Translations under genes and position numbers: made by a program
Origin: Salvia splendens
Lineage: Eukaryota; Streptophyta; Magnoliopsida; Lamiales; Lamiaceae
NCBI RefSeq assembly: GCF_004379255.2
Contig: NC_056036.1
Location: 41,441,576 to 41,505,575 of the forward strand
Length of the DNA: 64,000 nt
Reading direction: 5' to 3'
Shown: piece after piece, positions 10,324-20,921 of the stretch
Layout: the number at the start of each line of letters is the position of its first letter
Position numbering within the stretch: the stretch's first letter is position 1
Notes under the pieces: model-generated
Database searches by the model: none
What the model was told of the DNA's origin: nothing
What the model saw: the letters and a program-made list of their open reading frames with translations, nothing else

Positions 10324-12350
10324 TTAGAAAACTTGTCTGATATTGATGTTGATTCTTGAAGTCCTAATGTAATCCAGATAAGCATGACCATCTTCTTGTG
10401 TAAACTGGGTTTCAAGATGGGATATGTCTGCATTTTCTGCATCGGTAAATATACGAGGAACACCTGATGTCGGAAAAACAAGAAATTTAGTCAGTCAGTT
10501 TGTCAGGCGACATCAGCGTTACTCAATCAACTCTAGTTCAGAGAAGTGCCATACAAACAGTATACATACTCACCAGTGGAATAATCAAGTTACAACTGCA
10601 ATAACAAAAGAAGAATGGGAACTAGCATTACCATGGAAGCATTCCCTAGCTTCTCCAGCCATAAGAACGGCATCACCACTTCGGAGGAACATTGCAATTG
10701 GTGTATCTTCCCTTGATTTTCCCCCAAGAAGGAATATAGCTTTGCAACCCAAGCTAATGTGTGAAGAACATTGTTCAAAAGTTAGAATTCAGGTTATGCT
10801 ATATAGCAGGAGGACTTACTTTAGACTGAACAAGTGATAGAAAGATAGATACCTCATGCTTACAATAGGCTTGCTCCAGTCTTTTTCCATGTCATCAAGG
10901 TGCCCACCAAGCATATCGCCTGAGAGAATAAAATAGCACCAAGGGGTAAGGAAGAGTTGCTAAGTTCAAAGGGAACAAATAAATAACAACAAATTTAAAC
11001 ATTAGCTCTGTCATTGAACTAATAAGTATAGAACATACCTGAACCAAAATAGTTCACGATAGCAGCTTCGGGTAGGAATTCTTCACCACGGGGCATGGCA
11101 GGAGCTGCCATCCTTTTCGCCAACTGGCACAATGCATCGGGAATCTTCTTATGAGGTAGAGAAATGTTATAGCTCCGCTACACATCACAGGAGTTACTTC
11201 ATGAGCTCCAAATAAAACAGAATGGACTAAAGTGTGGATTCATAACATAACAAGATCACAAAACACCAACAATATTGGGAAAACAAAAAACAAACGGACA
11301 AAGAGAAATGTGTGCTTATTCATCATTAGCCAAATTTAAATCCATTGACTTTCTAGAGAATCTAAGGTTACTCGTATTCAACATTTCATTAGGTAGACCA
11401 AAACCCATTAGTGAAGCTCAAGAGTTAACCCCGATTTTGATAATACAATCGGAGATGTACATCAAAGTTGATATATAGCACATGGATATCGATAATATGA
11501 ATTTGCAAGCTAAAACCTTTGTCCATATGATTTAAACTGCAAAAAGGGTAACATCTTCTAGAGGTATATAAAGCCAACACAGCCACACAACTCAATAGCA
11601 ATCGAGAAAACTATCGAAAAGAGGATTCTAGCAAGACCTTGGACCAGTCAAATTGCAAGCCAAGAGTACTCCATCTTAACTTACGCAGCAAAACAGAAGC
11701 AGACACTGATTTGCACGCATCTTTACTACGCAATTCACCATGTTCCTCGACAAACTTGTACCAGGGAGCACACACATCACTCTGCAAGGCATTAACCTCA
11801 GAACAAACATCATCCGGAAGTCTTTCTACTTCCACCAATACCCTCCGCTCTTTAGCAGAAACAAACAAATCCTCTATAGGGCCATAAATTGCATTGTGGT
11901 TTGTTCGATTTGGCGGTTGAGGAAAGCTGGCCAAACTCTCCCTTATCCATTGCCGCTGCTCTTCAATACTCAAGGCACCAGGAATACCTGGGCGGCTTTC
12001 CAAGCAGAAAATCGGTCGATCAAAATCACGATTTAGTACCGAAACTCCATCGTTAAGCTCAATGTTGCAATTATAGTCGTCTAAAATTGACTTGAAATCT
12101 ATGACCTCTGATAAATCCACAGGTCTCGTTACCTTTTTCCTAATGCCAATATAAATAAACGAATCAAAACTACACTTGAAGCAGAAAACTCTCAGATAAT
12201 TCACAGAATCGAATTAAGATACATAACAAATTAACTAAAAATTAAGAATTCATACTTTTTGGTGTTATCGTAATAGATTTTGTATTTCTTTTCAGCTTTC
12301 CGGAAAGCTGTCCGCTCTGATTCTTCGGTGGTAACCTCTGATCGGTACAT
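10324..12350 (-). CDS. ALKBH1: ALKBH1-type Fe(II)/2-oxoglutarate-dependent nucleic acid dioxygenase
   Basis: Six minus-strand exons (12256-12350, 11638-12139, 11039-11177, 10853-10919, 10632-10753, 10324-10463) join to 355 codons with all junctions in phase. Proteins of this family remove methyl groups from DNA or RNA using Fe(II) and 2-oxoglutarate. The iron ligands are H252 and D254 in GGHLDD and H308 in ECFHG. The 2-oxoglutarate/substrate arginines are in the C-terminal RININIR (R345 and R351). The N-terminus MYRSEVTTEESERTAFRKAE and the motif SFPQPPNRTNHNAIYGP match plant ALKBH1 homologues. The length of 354 residues is usual for the family. Cellular location and exact substrate cannot be read from the sequence. 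The start is the first in-frame ATG of exon 1 and agrees with homologues. Confidence 0.94.
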
Positions 12351-12479
12351 TATGAGTAGAAGAAAACTTAGAAAAGTTTCTGAAACTGAAATTGGGAAAT
12401 TTCTCTAGGGTTTTGCAGAAGAAATAGAGCTACAATTAGATGGAATGAAGTTTACTGTGTTGCTAATGAAAACTTGCCA

Positions 12480-13765
12480 CGTGTATATATAGTCAAATTG
12501 TATGAAAATATTATGAATTATGAATTTAAATATTCAATAGTGTAATATATAGTCATTGTATGAAAATATTACCATACGGGTATTTTATTTATTTAATTAA
12601 TTTGATAAAAATTATAAAATTAATGTTAAAGTCATGGAAAAGACTATTATTTGAGTTGAAAGAAAGGAAGGCACTAATCATTATACTAATTTACACATAA
12701 AATACTCTAAGTAGTTCAAAAAAAAGAATTACTACTACATTTTTTTAGGATTAAAAGCCAACAAAAACTAGTAGTACTAAGTTTGGTCTATCCCGTAATT
12801 TTTTTAAAATGTTCAATTATATCATAATTTTAATAGTATTTTTCTTAATTGTCATATAGTCTATGAAATGAGAGAAATTATGTAGTATGCTCTAGGCAAT
12901 GAAAAATATCATGCGAAAAAAAACATTCGGCTATTTAAACAACGTCACTTTATACATTTAGTCAATTATATCATTAATTTTTATATATGTACGCAATGCA
13001 TTGATAAATTTACAAACATAGTATGATGAAATTTTTGCTATGAAACAATTAAGAAAAATGTCAAAACTATAATATATTAATTATTTTTTAAAATTGTGGG
13101 ATTGACCTTGACCAAACTTTATGGTATTTTTGTCATTTGCTCTTTCTTTAATCCAGTGAGTCTCAATTCTATTTATGAAGCCTTTTTCATTATTTTTTTT
13201 TGCTTTTATCCATTTTTATCACCTTCTCTTGTCTCACTTTATAAAATGTGTATTAAAAGTTAAAACAAGAACATCAACCAAAGAAATTATTCTTCATGAA
13301 TGGATGAAGTATTAATGAAAATATAAATAGACCTCACTTTTGAAGATATATTCATGACTTGAAGATAAATGAACTGGAAATACTTAAAATCTACTGTGAT
13401 GTTCGGTTTACAAGATAAAATAATACCAAAATACAATCTAGTATTGAGTTATGAGATTATTTTAGTTATATGGGGTTAGCTATGACTAATTATTCTATGA
13501 TTATCCATCTAAGATTGAGCTGTGGGGTTGAATATAATGAACCAAACACACTACAAATTTAATCCCGGATAGGGTCTTGCAAACTTATCACCACCTACAT
13601 ATATAAAAAAAAAATAGGCAAGGGTATTACTGTAATTAACATCTAAGCAATCCAAAATCCAGAATGAAGGCAAAAAAACTCCAAAATATTCAACTATAAA
13701 AGCAAAAGAAAGAAAAGCAACGAACAAAAAATCCGATTGAGCTAGAACACAAAATATCATCAAAA
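12480..13765. other. Intergenic spacer between divergent genes
   Basis: This 1.3-kb AT-rich region separates the ALKBH1-like gene (minus) from the DUF493 gene (plus), so it should hold both promoters. No coding sequence is supported. It contains a probable MITE at about 13396-13551 (own entry). Confidence 0.5.
13396..13551. mobile_element. Probable MITE with GTTYGGTTT termini
   Basis: The left end GATGTTCGGTTTACAAGAT and the right end ATAATGAACCAAACAC form imperfect inverted repeats about 155 bp apart, with AT-rich filler between. The target duplication was not resolved and the superfamily is uncertain. Confidence 0.35.
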
Positions 13766-15727
13766 ATGGCGTGCAGAATTGCTCTCAGAACCGTCTTCTT
13801 AACCGAACCACGGCTGCCTCTCTCCTTCATTCACACCAATTTCTCCAGTTTTAGGCCAATTAAGAAAATATCCACATCCAATCCAAGCTGCGGTTGCAGA
13901 GCAGCACCAAATTCCAAGAGCTACCAGTTTTCGCGTTATTGCTCGAATAAAGGGGATTCATCTCCATCAACCGATGATTCTGAGCAAGGACCTCCTCAGG
14001 AAGCCGTTTTGAAGGCCATCTCAGGTTTTTATTTTTCCTCATAATCACTTTTCAATCATTATTCGCGTGTTTATTGATAATCTCTTGAAACATTTATCTT
14101 TATTGAACGAATCGTTTGTTTTACCCTATTGTGTTGGTACGAAATTTTGAATGAATGGGGCTTTTATGAGATGCTTAATCTTTGTTATGTTTCATATGTA
14201 TTCGAAAAAGGAATTTGGTGAAATTACATTTTTTTTAAAATTTTCAGAAGTTTCAAAGGCAGAAGGAAGGGTGGGGCAAACTACTAATGTGGTAATTGGA
14301 GGTACAGTTGCTGATGATTCAACCAATGAATGGCTTGCTCTAGATCAGAAGGTAGACTTCTGTAGTCTTTCAACGTCGTTACGACTCGTTTGAGTTCAAA
14401 TATAGGCCTATCTCTTAAATGCATCATTTTGTTCCTTATCTAATGAAGACTTGCGATGGAAAAGATTGTTTTCCCTTGATTGAATTGGCTGTTGCAGTTA
14501 ATCCCTAAGTAAATATTGTGGCTCGAGTGTACATTATTACGTTGTTTGAGCTATTGAAAATCTTTACTGATTTGATGTCACACATGTATGTGTCATAGGT
14601 GAACTCTTATCCCACAGTTAGAGGGTTCACGGCAATTGGAACCGGCGGCAATGATTTTGTGCAGGCCATGGTTGTTGCTGTTGAATCAGTACTTCAGATG
14701 CCAATCCCGGAGGTAAGCACATGTTTTCCTGCGTTTAAAGTTTGATTTGGAGTTCGGAACCATCAAAATGCTTTCTGTTTTCCCACATATGAGCTTTAGT
14801 TGCTCTAACTTCGTTGCGGGTTGGTCTTATTTTATGCGATCCTTTCCAGACATTAATACCGGATAAAGTTTGAAATGTTATTTCTATTTTTTATTGTTAA
14901 CTTGTGAGCTAACCAACTATGGTTCAATACTATCTGAGAAAGTATAATTTCATGTTGCAATACGACGTATCATTTCTATTAACTGCTAAAATGGGTATTA
15001 GTTCTTAGATAGTGAGAAATTTGGTTCAAGTCATTAGCTGGAAAATGAAATTGTTATTGGTATTCAATATAAGGATCTTCGAAATTGCACGAAAGGATAG
15101 CTTTCTGGTTCCGAGGTGTTGACTCTGAGTTGATACTGCCAAAATTTTCATTGATAATGATCTCTACCTCTAAACGTTAGTCCATTCTCGTGCAAAATGA
15201 GTGGTTTGTGAAGTTCGGTAGTAAGGAAGTTAGCAATGTAGCTTCTACAGACAAACAAGGTGAATGTTTTCTGGAGCACATAAATGTTTTCTTCTCTGTA
15301 TTGTGAAGTTTGGTAGTAAGAACGCCTAACTAGGAGTATAATACCTCTCTTTCCCCTGCCAGAAAATAGCCGCAACTCTGAACAATTCATCACTGCAAAC
15401 CCGACACTCTTAATCCTACCATATATTCTGCTGCAGGGTCAAGTGAAGCAGAAGATATCATCTGGTGGCAAATATGTATCAGTAAACATCGGACCCGTGC
15501 AAGTTATTTCCAGTGAGCAGGTGCTCTCTCTCTCTCTCGGCAGGCATGATGTTAAGTTTATGCTGTCAAAATGTGCACATGAAACAAACATGCTAATAAA
15601 AATTGGACATTTTGTTATTAATTGAAACATATATAATGTATCTCTATGTGATCGAGTTGTGTTTGTCCAGGTACAAGCGGTATACAATGCTATGAGACAA
15701 GACGACAGAATGAAGTATTTTTTGTAA
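13766..15727 (+). CDS. DUF493 (YbeD/UPF0250-like) protein with probable organelle leader
   Basis: Five plus-strand exons (13766-14024, 14248-14351, 14599-14712, 15437-15520, 15671-15727) give 206 codons including stop, with consistent phases. The first 60 residues, MACRIALRTVFLTEPRLPLS onward, are rich in Arg/Ser and lack acidic residues, as in plastid or mitochondrial targeting peptides. The C-terminal half contains SYPTVRGFTAIGTGGNDFV, VVAVESVLQMPIPE, SSGGKYVSVNIGPVQVISSE and VYNAMRQDDRMKYFL. This is the DUF493 pattern shared with bacterial YbeD, whose fold resembles an ACT regulatory domain. The biochemical role in plants is unknown to me. Introns are 223, 247, 724 and 150 bp. Confidence 0.88.
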
Positions 15728-16371
15728 AACCATTTCCAGTTGGAATCTGTATAGAAGGCTGGTCATCCAATCTTCCAGGGGTAACTCTTATTTTCTACGG
15801 CTTTCCTACTATATTTGTTTGTGATGTTCGTCTATCTCCATAAGCTGATAGTAGGCTTAGCTAGTTACCTTGTGACAATCACTAGTTATTTATGATTGTG
15901 AGTTTTTTATGTGGTAATTTAGCTGAGAAATGGATCCTCATTGGAATATAGTTGTTGAGGCTTTGTAACATCTGTACATTTTGGTAACTCCACTGAATAT
16001 TCAACTTTTGAAATTTTTTTGAAGAAAGGAAACAGTGTATATATAGGGAAAGCCGTGTGCAATGAAAAATAGAAGCGTAGAATGTCTCTGTTTTCACATC
16101 AACACAGAAGAGCTCACTCGGCTGTGTTTTGCTATGCCCGCAAGCATTCAAGTGCGAGCCTGCCATTACCCGACTCAATTCTTCGAGGTGATTCATTGTA
16201 AGTTGTCATCGGCCTGACCTAATTGTGTCATCTTTCTCATCCCCAGCTTTCAACATTTCCATTTATTTTTCCCTTAATTTTCCTAAAAATTCACAGACTT
16301 TTTCTATTCACCCTTGTCTCACTTATTAACCAAGCCTTTGATCCCATGGTATTGGGAGCCCAACTCTAGTA
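15728..16371. other. 3' flank of the DUF493 gene
   Basis: Probable 3'-UTR followed by AT-rich spacer. A 104-codon open frame on the minus strand (15882-16196) has no recognisable domain and is not annotated as a gene. Confidence 0.4.
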
Positions 16372-16565
16372 CTCCGTATATTACTCTCTTTTCCTCTTTA
16401 AGAGATAACTATGTTTTCCTTTTTTTTGGGATATCTCATAAATCTCTTAAAATAGAAACATCACTCACTCTTACTATATTCTCTTTTTACTTGACTTACA
16501 AAATAACACAACATAAAATCTCGTATCAAATAATAAATGTTTCACTTAGAGTGAGACGGAGGGAG
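16372..16565. mobile_element. Stowaway-type MITE (Tc1/mariner)
   Basis: The right end reads CTCCCTCCGTCTCACTCTAAG on the minus strand, the classic Stowaway terminus. The left end CTCCGTATATTACTC matches it with a short deletion. TA flanks both ends (16370-16371 and 16566-16567), the expected target duplication. The element is 194 bp and non-coding. Confidence 0.7.
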
Positions 16566-16599
16566 TATGTTTTTGCTTGTAATAATATTATATCAATAA

Positions 16600-17345
16600 G
16601 AAAAAAACGGTTCTAGCAAACATGATATGCAGAACAACATGAGCCAATTAATTGAATTTTTTTAAAGAGTGCAGTTACAATTTTGTTTATAAGTGGTGTA
16701 ATTAAACGTTGGAGAAAGATAATGGATAAAAAATGACATGAAAAAATAGAGGATCTGGTGTGGATGTTGATATTAATAGTTACAATTTTGAACCAGAATT
16801 AAGTCTTTGTGAATCAACAAGAAGAGATAATTATGGCATTGATGCCACATGGAACAACCCTCAAGATTCTATAAATTGCAATGCATGCTAGTGGATAAAT
16901 TCATTCCAATCAACTCCCAAGTTGAAAATCAACAAAACTAGTGGCAAATGAGACTTATTGATGTCTATTTTATGGATAAATTTGAAGATTGAAATTCGTA
17001 GTCGTTTAGGATTTCTAACCGTTTTGCCCAAATCAGCCAGAAAGGGGGTAGATTGTATTGAAAAATCACTCTAAATTCATTTGAACTAGTTGAAGCTGAA
17101 TTTTGGTGAAAAGAATGTCGTTTATCTGGTTAAACTGGCCTCGCAATGCATATCAAATGTTCTCACAACAACATGCAAATTAACAAGATAATATCCCCAC
17201 ATTTTAATTTCCCAAATTCTAGGTCAATTTCTTCCCCAACCAAATTCCAATCTGTTGATTATTCTTTAACCTATACAAATTTTACATATAAACATTCATC
17301 ATAAAGACTTGAAATGCTAATCAGTAGGGAAGAGAATTAGAAAAA
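16600..17345. other. Intergenic, no gene seen
   Basis: AT-rich spacer without a supported coding sequence or clear repeat. Confidence 0.4.
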
Positions 17346-17479
17346 AGAGAGAGATACCATGAATTAGAACGCTGCGTTAGAGTCTGGAAATTGATCGGCG
17401 GCGCCGGAAATGAGGCGACGGCGACTCTCCGATGGGGGGAGAGAGACAGAGAGAGAGAGAGAGAGAGGATAAGGGTGTG
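17346..17479 (-). other. Orphan 5'-leader-like segment cut off by the Harbinger element
   Basis: On the minus strand the segment begins with a (CT)n run (17440-17466), then GC-rich sequence that can be read as RRRLISGAADQFPDSNAAF, then ATTCATGGTATCTCTC where an ATG is followed directly by a GT donor-like site. This looks like the first exon of a plant gene, but no downstream exon was recognised on the minus strand between 15730 and 17340. The Harbinger insertion at 17483 lies exactly where its promoter would be. It may be a gene remnant. Confidence 0.25.
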
Positions 17480-17482
17480 TCA

Positions 17483-19353
17483 GGCCACCTGCAACGCGTC
17501 TCGCGGGTGGCTCGTATCTCGTCCCACCGAGACGAGACGGCGGCGAGACGCGTTGCAGCGTCCCGTCTCGTCCCGGTCTCGCCGAGACGCCCGTCCCACC
17601 AAGACACCTCGCGGGCTGTCTCGCCACGCGCTTGCGCCAAGTGGCACACTCCGACGCCATGCGTGACGCCCACTCACCGGCCAGCGAGTGGGTTTCGTCA
17701 CGCTGACGCAATAAATTATTTTTTTTAAAAAATTGAATTTAATTAAAAATAAATAAAAAAATCGAAAACGGTAATATTACCGTTTTTCGACTGTTTCCTT
17801 TTTTTTAAAATTTTTTTACTCTATAAATACTCCTATTTCATCCTTATTTCACTAACAAATACACATCAAATCCTCCAAATCATCTCCAATTCCTCTCCAA
17901 TTTTCATCTAACCTCTCATCACAAAATGTCCGGTGAAGGAAACTCTAGAGGTGGCGGTGGCGGTGGTGGTGGCGGCTCCGACGGGTTTGACATCAACACG
18001 TTAGGCGACTGGGGGGCATGTACAACGTGTTGGGTGGTTCCGGTTCCGGTTCGTCTACGCCGGGGGTACCAACCACCCCATTTTAATGTAGATGCATACG
18101 CTCGTCCCTCCGCACCGAGGTATTCGTAGGGATTATCCAAATTCGGGAGGATTATCCGGATGAACCTCATCCGGAAGGAGGACGAGGCAGTGGAAGCTCC
18201 AGGGCATTCGACGCCGTGGAGGAAGAGGCGGAGACGGCCGAGGAGGATGAGGATGTAGGCCGACATCCGTACAACCGCAAGGACACGATGGCGGTGTACA
18301 ATGCCTGGATTAGCGTCTCGTACGATCTCATCGTCGGGAATCAACAATCCGGGAAGTGCTTCTGGGAAAAGGTCACCGAGGCCTACAACGAGATCAAACC
18401 TAGAGGGTCCCGCTGCCGCACATTGAAGATGCTCCGCGCTCACTTTGACCGAGTCGACAGGGAGGTCAAAAAATTCTGCGGCATCTACAAGAACGAAGCG
18501 GCTCATTACCAAAGAGGAGCCACGGGAGCCGACATTCTGAGATCGGCTTTGCAAGTCTACTTCGACGACACCGGCATAGAATTCAGACATGTCGATGTCT
18601 GGGAGGTCGTCAAAGACGAGGAAAGGTGGGCCGACGGTGTGCGGTCCAGCTCGGGCTCGACCTCGAAGCGCACGAAGCACACGACGGGTGGCCAATACTC
18701 GTCTAGTGGGGGCGGTTCGGGCAGCGCCGCACAAGAGGCTGCCTCGCAGGAGGTTGAGGGCACGACAGACAATACCGGGGGGTCCTCCCGTGTGCGCTGT
18801 CGGCCGCAAGGGACCAAGGCTGCGAAGGCGGCTGGCTCGAACACCCTATTGTCCATGCACTTGACCGCCACGATGGCGGATAATTCCCGCATGACGCCTC
18901 CATAATACCAAGCTCATCTTGCCGGAATTGAGTATATGGCAAGACAAATTGGTATTCCGCCTCCAGGTAGCTTGAGTGCACCGCCACCGCCTTCGGGAGA
19001 TGATTCGCCGGCGGAGTAGTTTTTTTAATTTCTATAAAATTGTATTTTAAATTATGTTTTTTTATATTTATTTTGCCACGAATTTAATTATGTATTTTTT
19101 TTTTTGGATTTTAAGTTGTATTTTTATTTTATTTAATGAAGTGTGTTTTTTATTAATTGAATTTGTTGGAAAAAATAAAAAATAAAATTGAATGAATAGT
19201 AAGTTAAGAGATGGTTAAGAGACGGATAAGAGATTGAGGGTTGCAGGTTCTGTCTCTTAGTTAAGAGATGGAGTGAAAAGTACGGTGGGGCCCAAGAATA
19301 GTTAAGGGATGAGACGGTTAAGAGACGGATAAGAGACACCGTTGCGGATGGCC
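17483..19353 (+). mobile_element. PIF/Harbinger element A, accessory-ORF-only member
   Basis: The element is 1,871 bp. Its left end GGCCACCTGCAACGCGTCTC and its right end, read inverted, GGCCATCCGCAACGGTGTCTC form imperfect terminal inverted repeats. TCA flanks both sides (17480-17482 and 19354-19356), a 3-bp target duplication of Harbinger type. The right subterminal region (19195-19335) contains repeated GTTAAGAGACGG/ATGG motifs. The left subterminal region is very GC-rich. The only gene inside is a broken Myb/SANT-like ORF; no transposase is present. Ends and subterminal sequence are related to elements B (26443-27214) and C (41716-43740). Confidence 0.8.
17926..19019 (+). pseudogene. Harbinger accessory ORF1 (Myb/SANT-like), disrupted
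   Basis: The ORF begins MSGEGNSRGGGGGGGGGSDG at 17926. The frame is lost near 18010, and the frame that follows meets a TAA at about 18084. The long intact part (18216-18905) has the trihelix/Myb-like domain: KDTMAVYNAWISVSYD, GKCFWEKVTEAYNE, TLKMLRAHFDRVDREVKKFC and GATGADILRSALQVYF. A Ser/Gly-rich linker and a basic patch follow. A TAA at 18903-18905 stops it, but the same frame continues through IEYMARQIGIPPPG to a TAG at 19017-19019, so this TAA looks like a late nonsense mutation. In plant databases such proteins are often labelled glutathione S-transferase T3-like, because an Arabidopsis GST is fused to this domain. No GST domain is present here. ORF1 proteins help transposase bind ends and enter the nucleus. 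Confidence 0.75.
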
Positions 19354-19356
19354 TCA

Positions 19357-20682
19357 CAGCTGCAGAGAGAAAGCAGTGGCGGACACACATGCCAACAAAA
19401 AAATTTCTTCCTTTTTTCTACTTCAAATTTTTTTGAAAATTTCGAAAGTAAGCTTTAGCCCTTTCCAACCTAGTGCCCTTTAAGACTAAATCTACAAAAA
19501 TTTAATGGTAGAGATGGCTGAATTGAACCTGGAAATCCATAATTTGATAGTATTAAAAATTGACTAAAAAAAGGCAATTGAGCCAGAAAAAGTTATTAGT
19601 GGCTTCAACTTATTCCCATATAAACAGTCAAATTTATCATGGACCAATTTTAATTTTTAAGTTCAAATTTTCCTTCTTTATTTTTTATTTCAATTATGTA
19701 AATGTTTATATTTTATAGTAATTCTTTATATTTATTTTATTATGAAAATTTTAGAATAAAATAGAAAAAAATGCATTGGATGTGCAGTATAGTATAATTC
19801 ATATAAAGTTATGTGATTTATTAAAAAATAGATTGTTTTTCTTGACTTTAAAAACATTGGGGTTAAATTTTTTAATCTAAGTTCGAATTTAAGTTGTTCA
19901 AAGTTAGAAGTTGATTCAAATAACATTTAACACTCTTTAAAAAGTAGTATATAATTTAATTTGCAAGAATACTCAGAACTCAATATTCATAGCTTTAGTA
20001 AAAATAAATACAAATGCAATATGAACTGCGCTAATATTTTGATGATATACTTTTTTTGTCCTGCTGCGAAATTTTCTTTTAGACATGATATTTTATGTAG
20101 TGTTTTTTTCGGCTTAAGTAAGGAAAGAAAAAAAATTATAGATGATGATGTTCCTAATCATGGAAACGTGTCGGTTTAAGTGGGCGTCCCAAAAAGAAAA
20201 CGAGTCACCTTAAGTGGATCATAGGGAATATTACTTTTTAATATATATAATACTGAAATTTTTATGTGTCTGCCACCGAGAGAAAGTGTAGGCGGAGGAT
20301 TGGGTGAGGAGGAAGGAGGGAGATGAAGCGGTGACTGAAATATGGCGGCAATAGCGCCTATTTGCCGACGGCGGGAAAAGGGTGCGGTCAGGTTGCACAA
20401 TTTTCTTGCTTCTCGTTCCGATTTTCCGATTTAATTCTCAATATGTAATGGGCCTAAACTTTAATTAAATGTCCACATTTTTTTATTGATATGAGATTTT
20501 AAGAGCAGTTTAAGTAGAGTAAGTAAAAACAAAATAATTAAATATTTTAATAAAAAAGAAAATGAAAAGATTTATTTTTAAATGTAGAAAGTAAATATTT
20601 TAATGAGATAAATTAGAAAAAAAAAAAGAAAGGAGTATATATGATTGTTAATGGACTCCACACCACTAGCGTTGCACACAAT
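19357..20682. other. Intergenic spacer
   Basis: AT-rich sequence without a supported gene. The motif CAGTGGCGGACACACATGCC near 19375 resembles ends of dispersed plant repeats. A proline-rich 74-codon open frame on the minus strand (20176-20400) has no recognised content. Confidence 0.4.
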
Positions 20683-20906
20683 TGATAAAACTAGGAATTG
20701 TATTGTATTGTGTTTTTTGTAATACACTTGATCATCCTATTTATAATGCTAGAGAAATAAATACTCCTAGGAACTATACACTTGGAATTATAACAGAATT
20801 AATGTTATATTCCTTGAACTTGTAAGATGTCTCTTTCCAATAGTCTTGATACTCCAACTTTATTATTTCCAACACTCCTTGAGACCCCAACTCATTATTT
20901 CCAACA
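20683..20906 (-). repeat. Copia 3' LTR (224 bp)
   Basis: On the minus strand it starts TGTTGGAAATAATGAG and ends TTTTATCA. It has an extra 39 bp at about 20822-20860 compared with the other LTR, bounded by the short repeat AACTT. Confidence 0.95.
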
Positions 20907-20921
20907 CTCCCCCTCAAGTTA
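20907..20921 (-). promoter_or_regulatory. Copia polypurine tract
   Basis: Read on the minus strand, AACTTGAGGGGGAG lies directly before the 3' LTR and would prime plus-strand DNA synthesis. The polyprotein stop codon (20919-20921) touches it. Confidence 0.8.

Noticed and set aside
11639..12036. Plus-strand open frames across the ALKBH1-like exon
   Set aside because: They are antisense to a conserved dioxygenase exon and share no domain.
15882..16196. 104-codon minus-strand open frame downstream of the DUF493 gene
   Set aside because: No domain, no matching exons, and it overlaps the likely 3'-UTR; chance frame.
17919..18809. 296-codon open frame antisense to the Harbinger accessory ORF
   Set aside because: It lies opposite a recognised Myb/SANT domain in GC-rich sequence and has no domain of its own; a shadow frame.
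17926..18905. Glutathione S-transferase
   Set aside because: Only the Myb/SANT-like Harbinger domain is present. The GST label seen on such proteins comes from a fusion in another plant.
20176..20400. Proline-rich minus-strand frame
   Set aside because: Low complexity and no recognisable start context or homologous motif.
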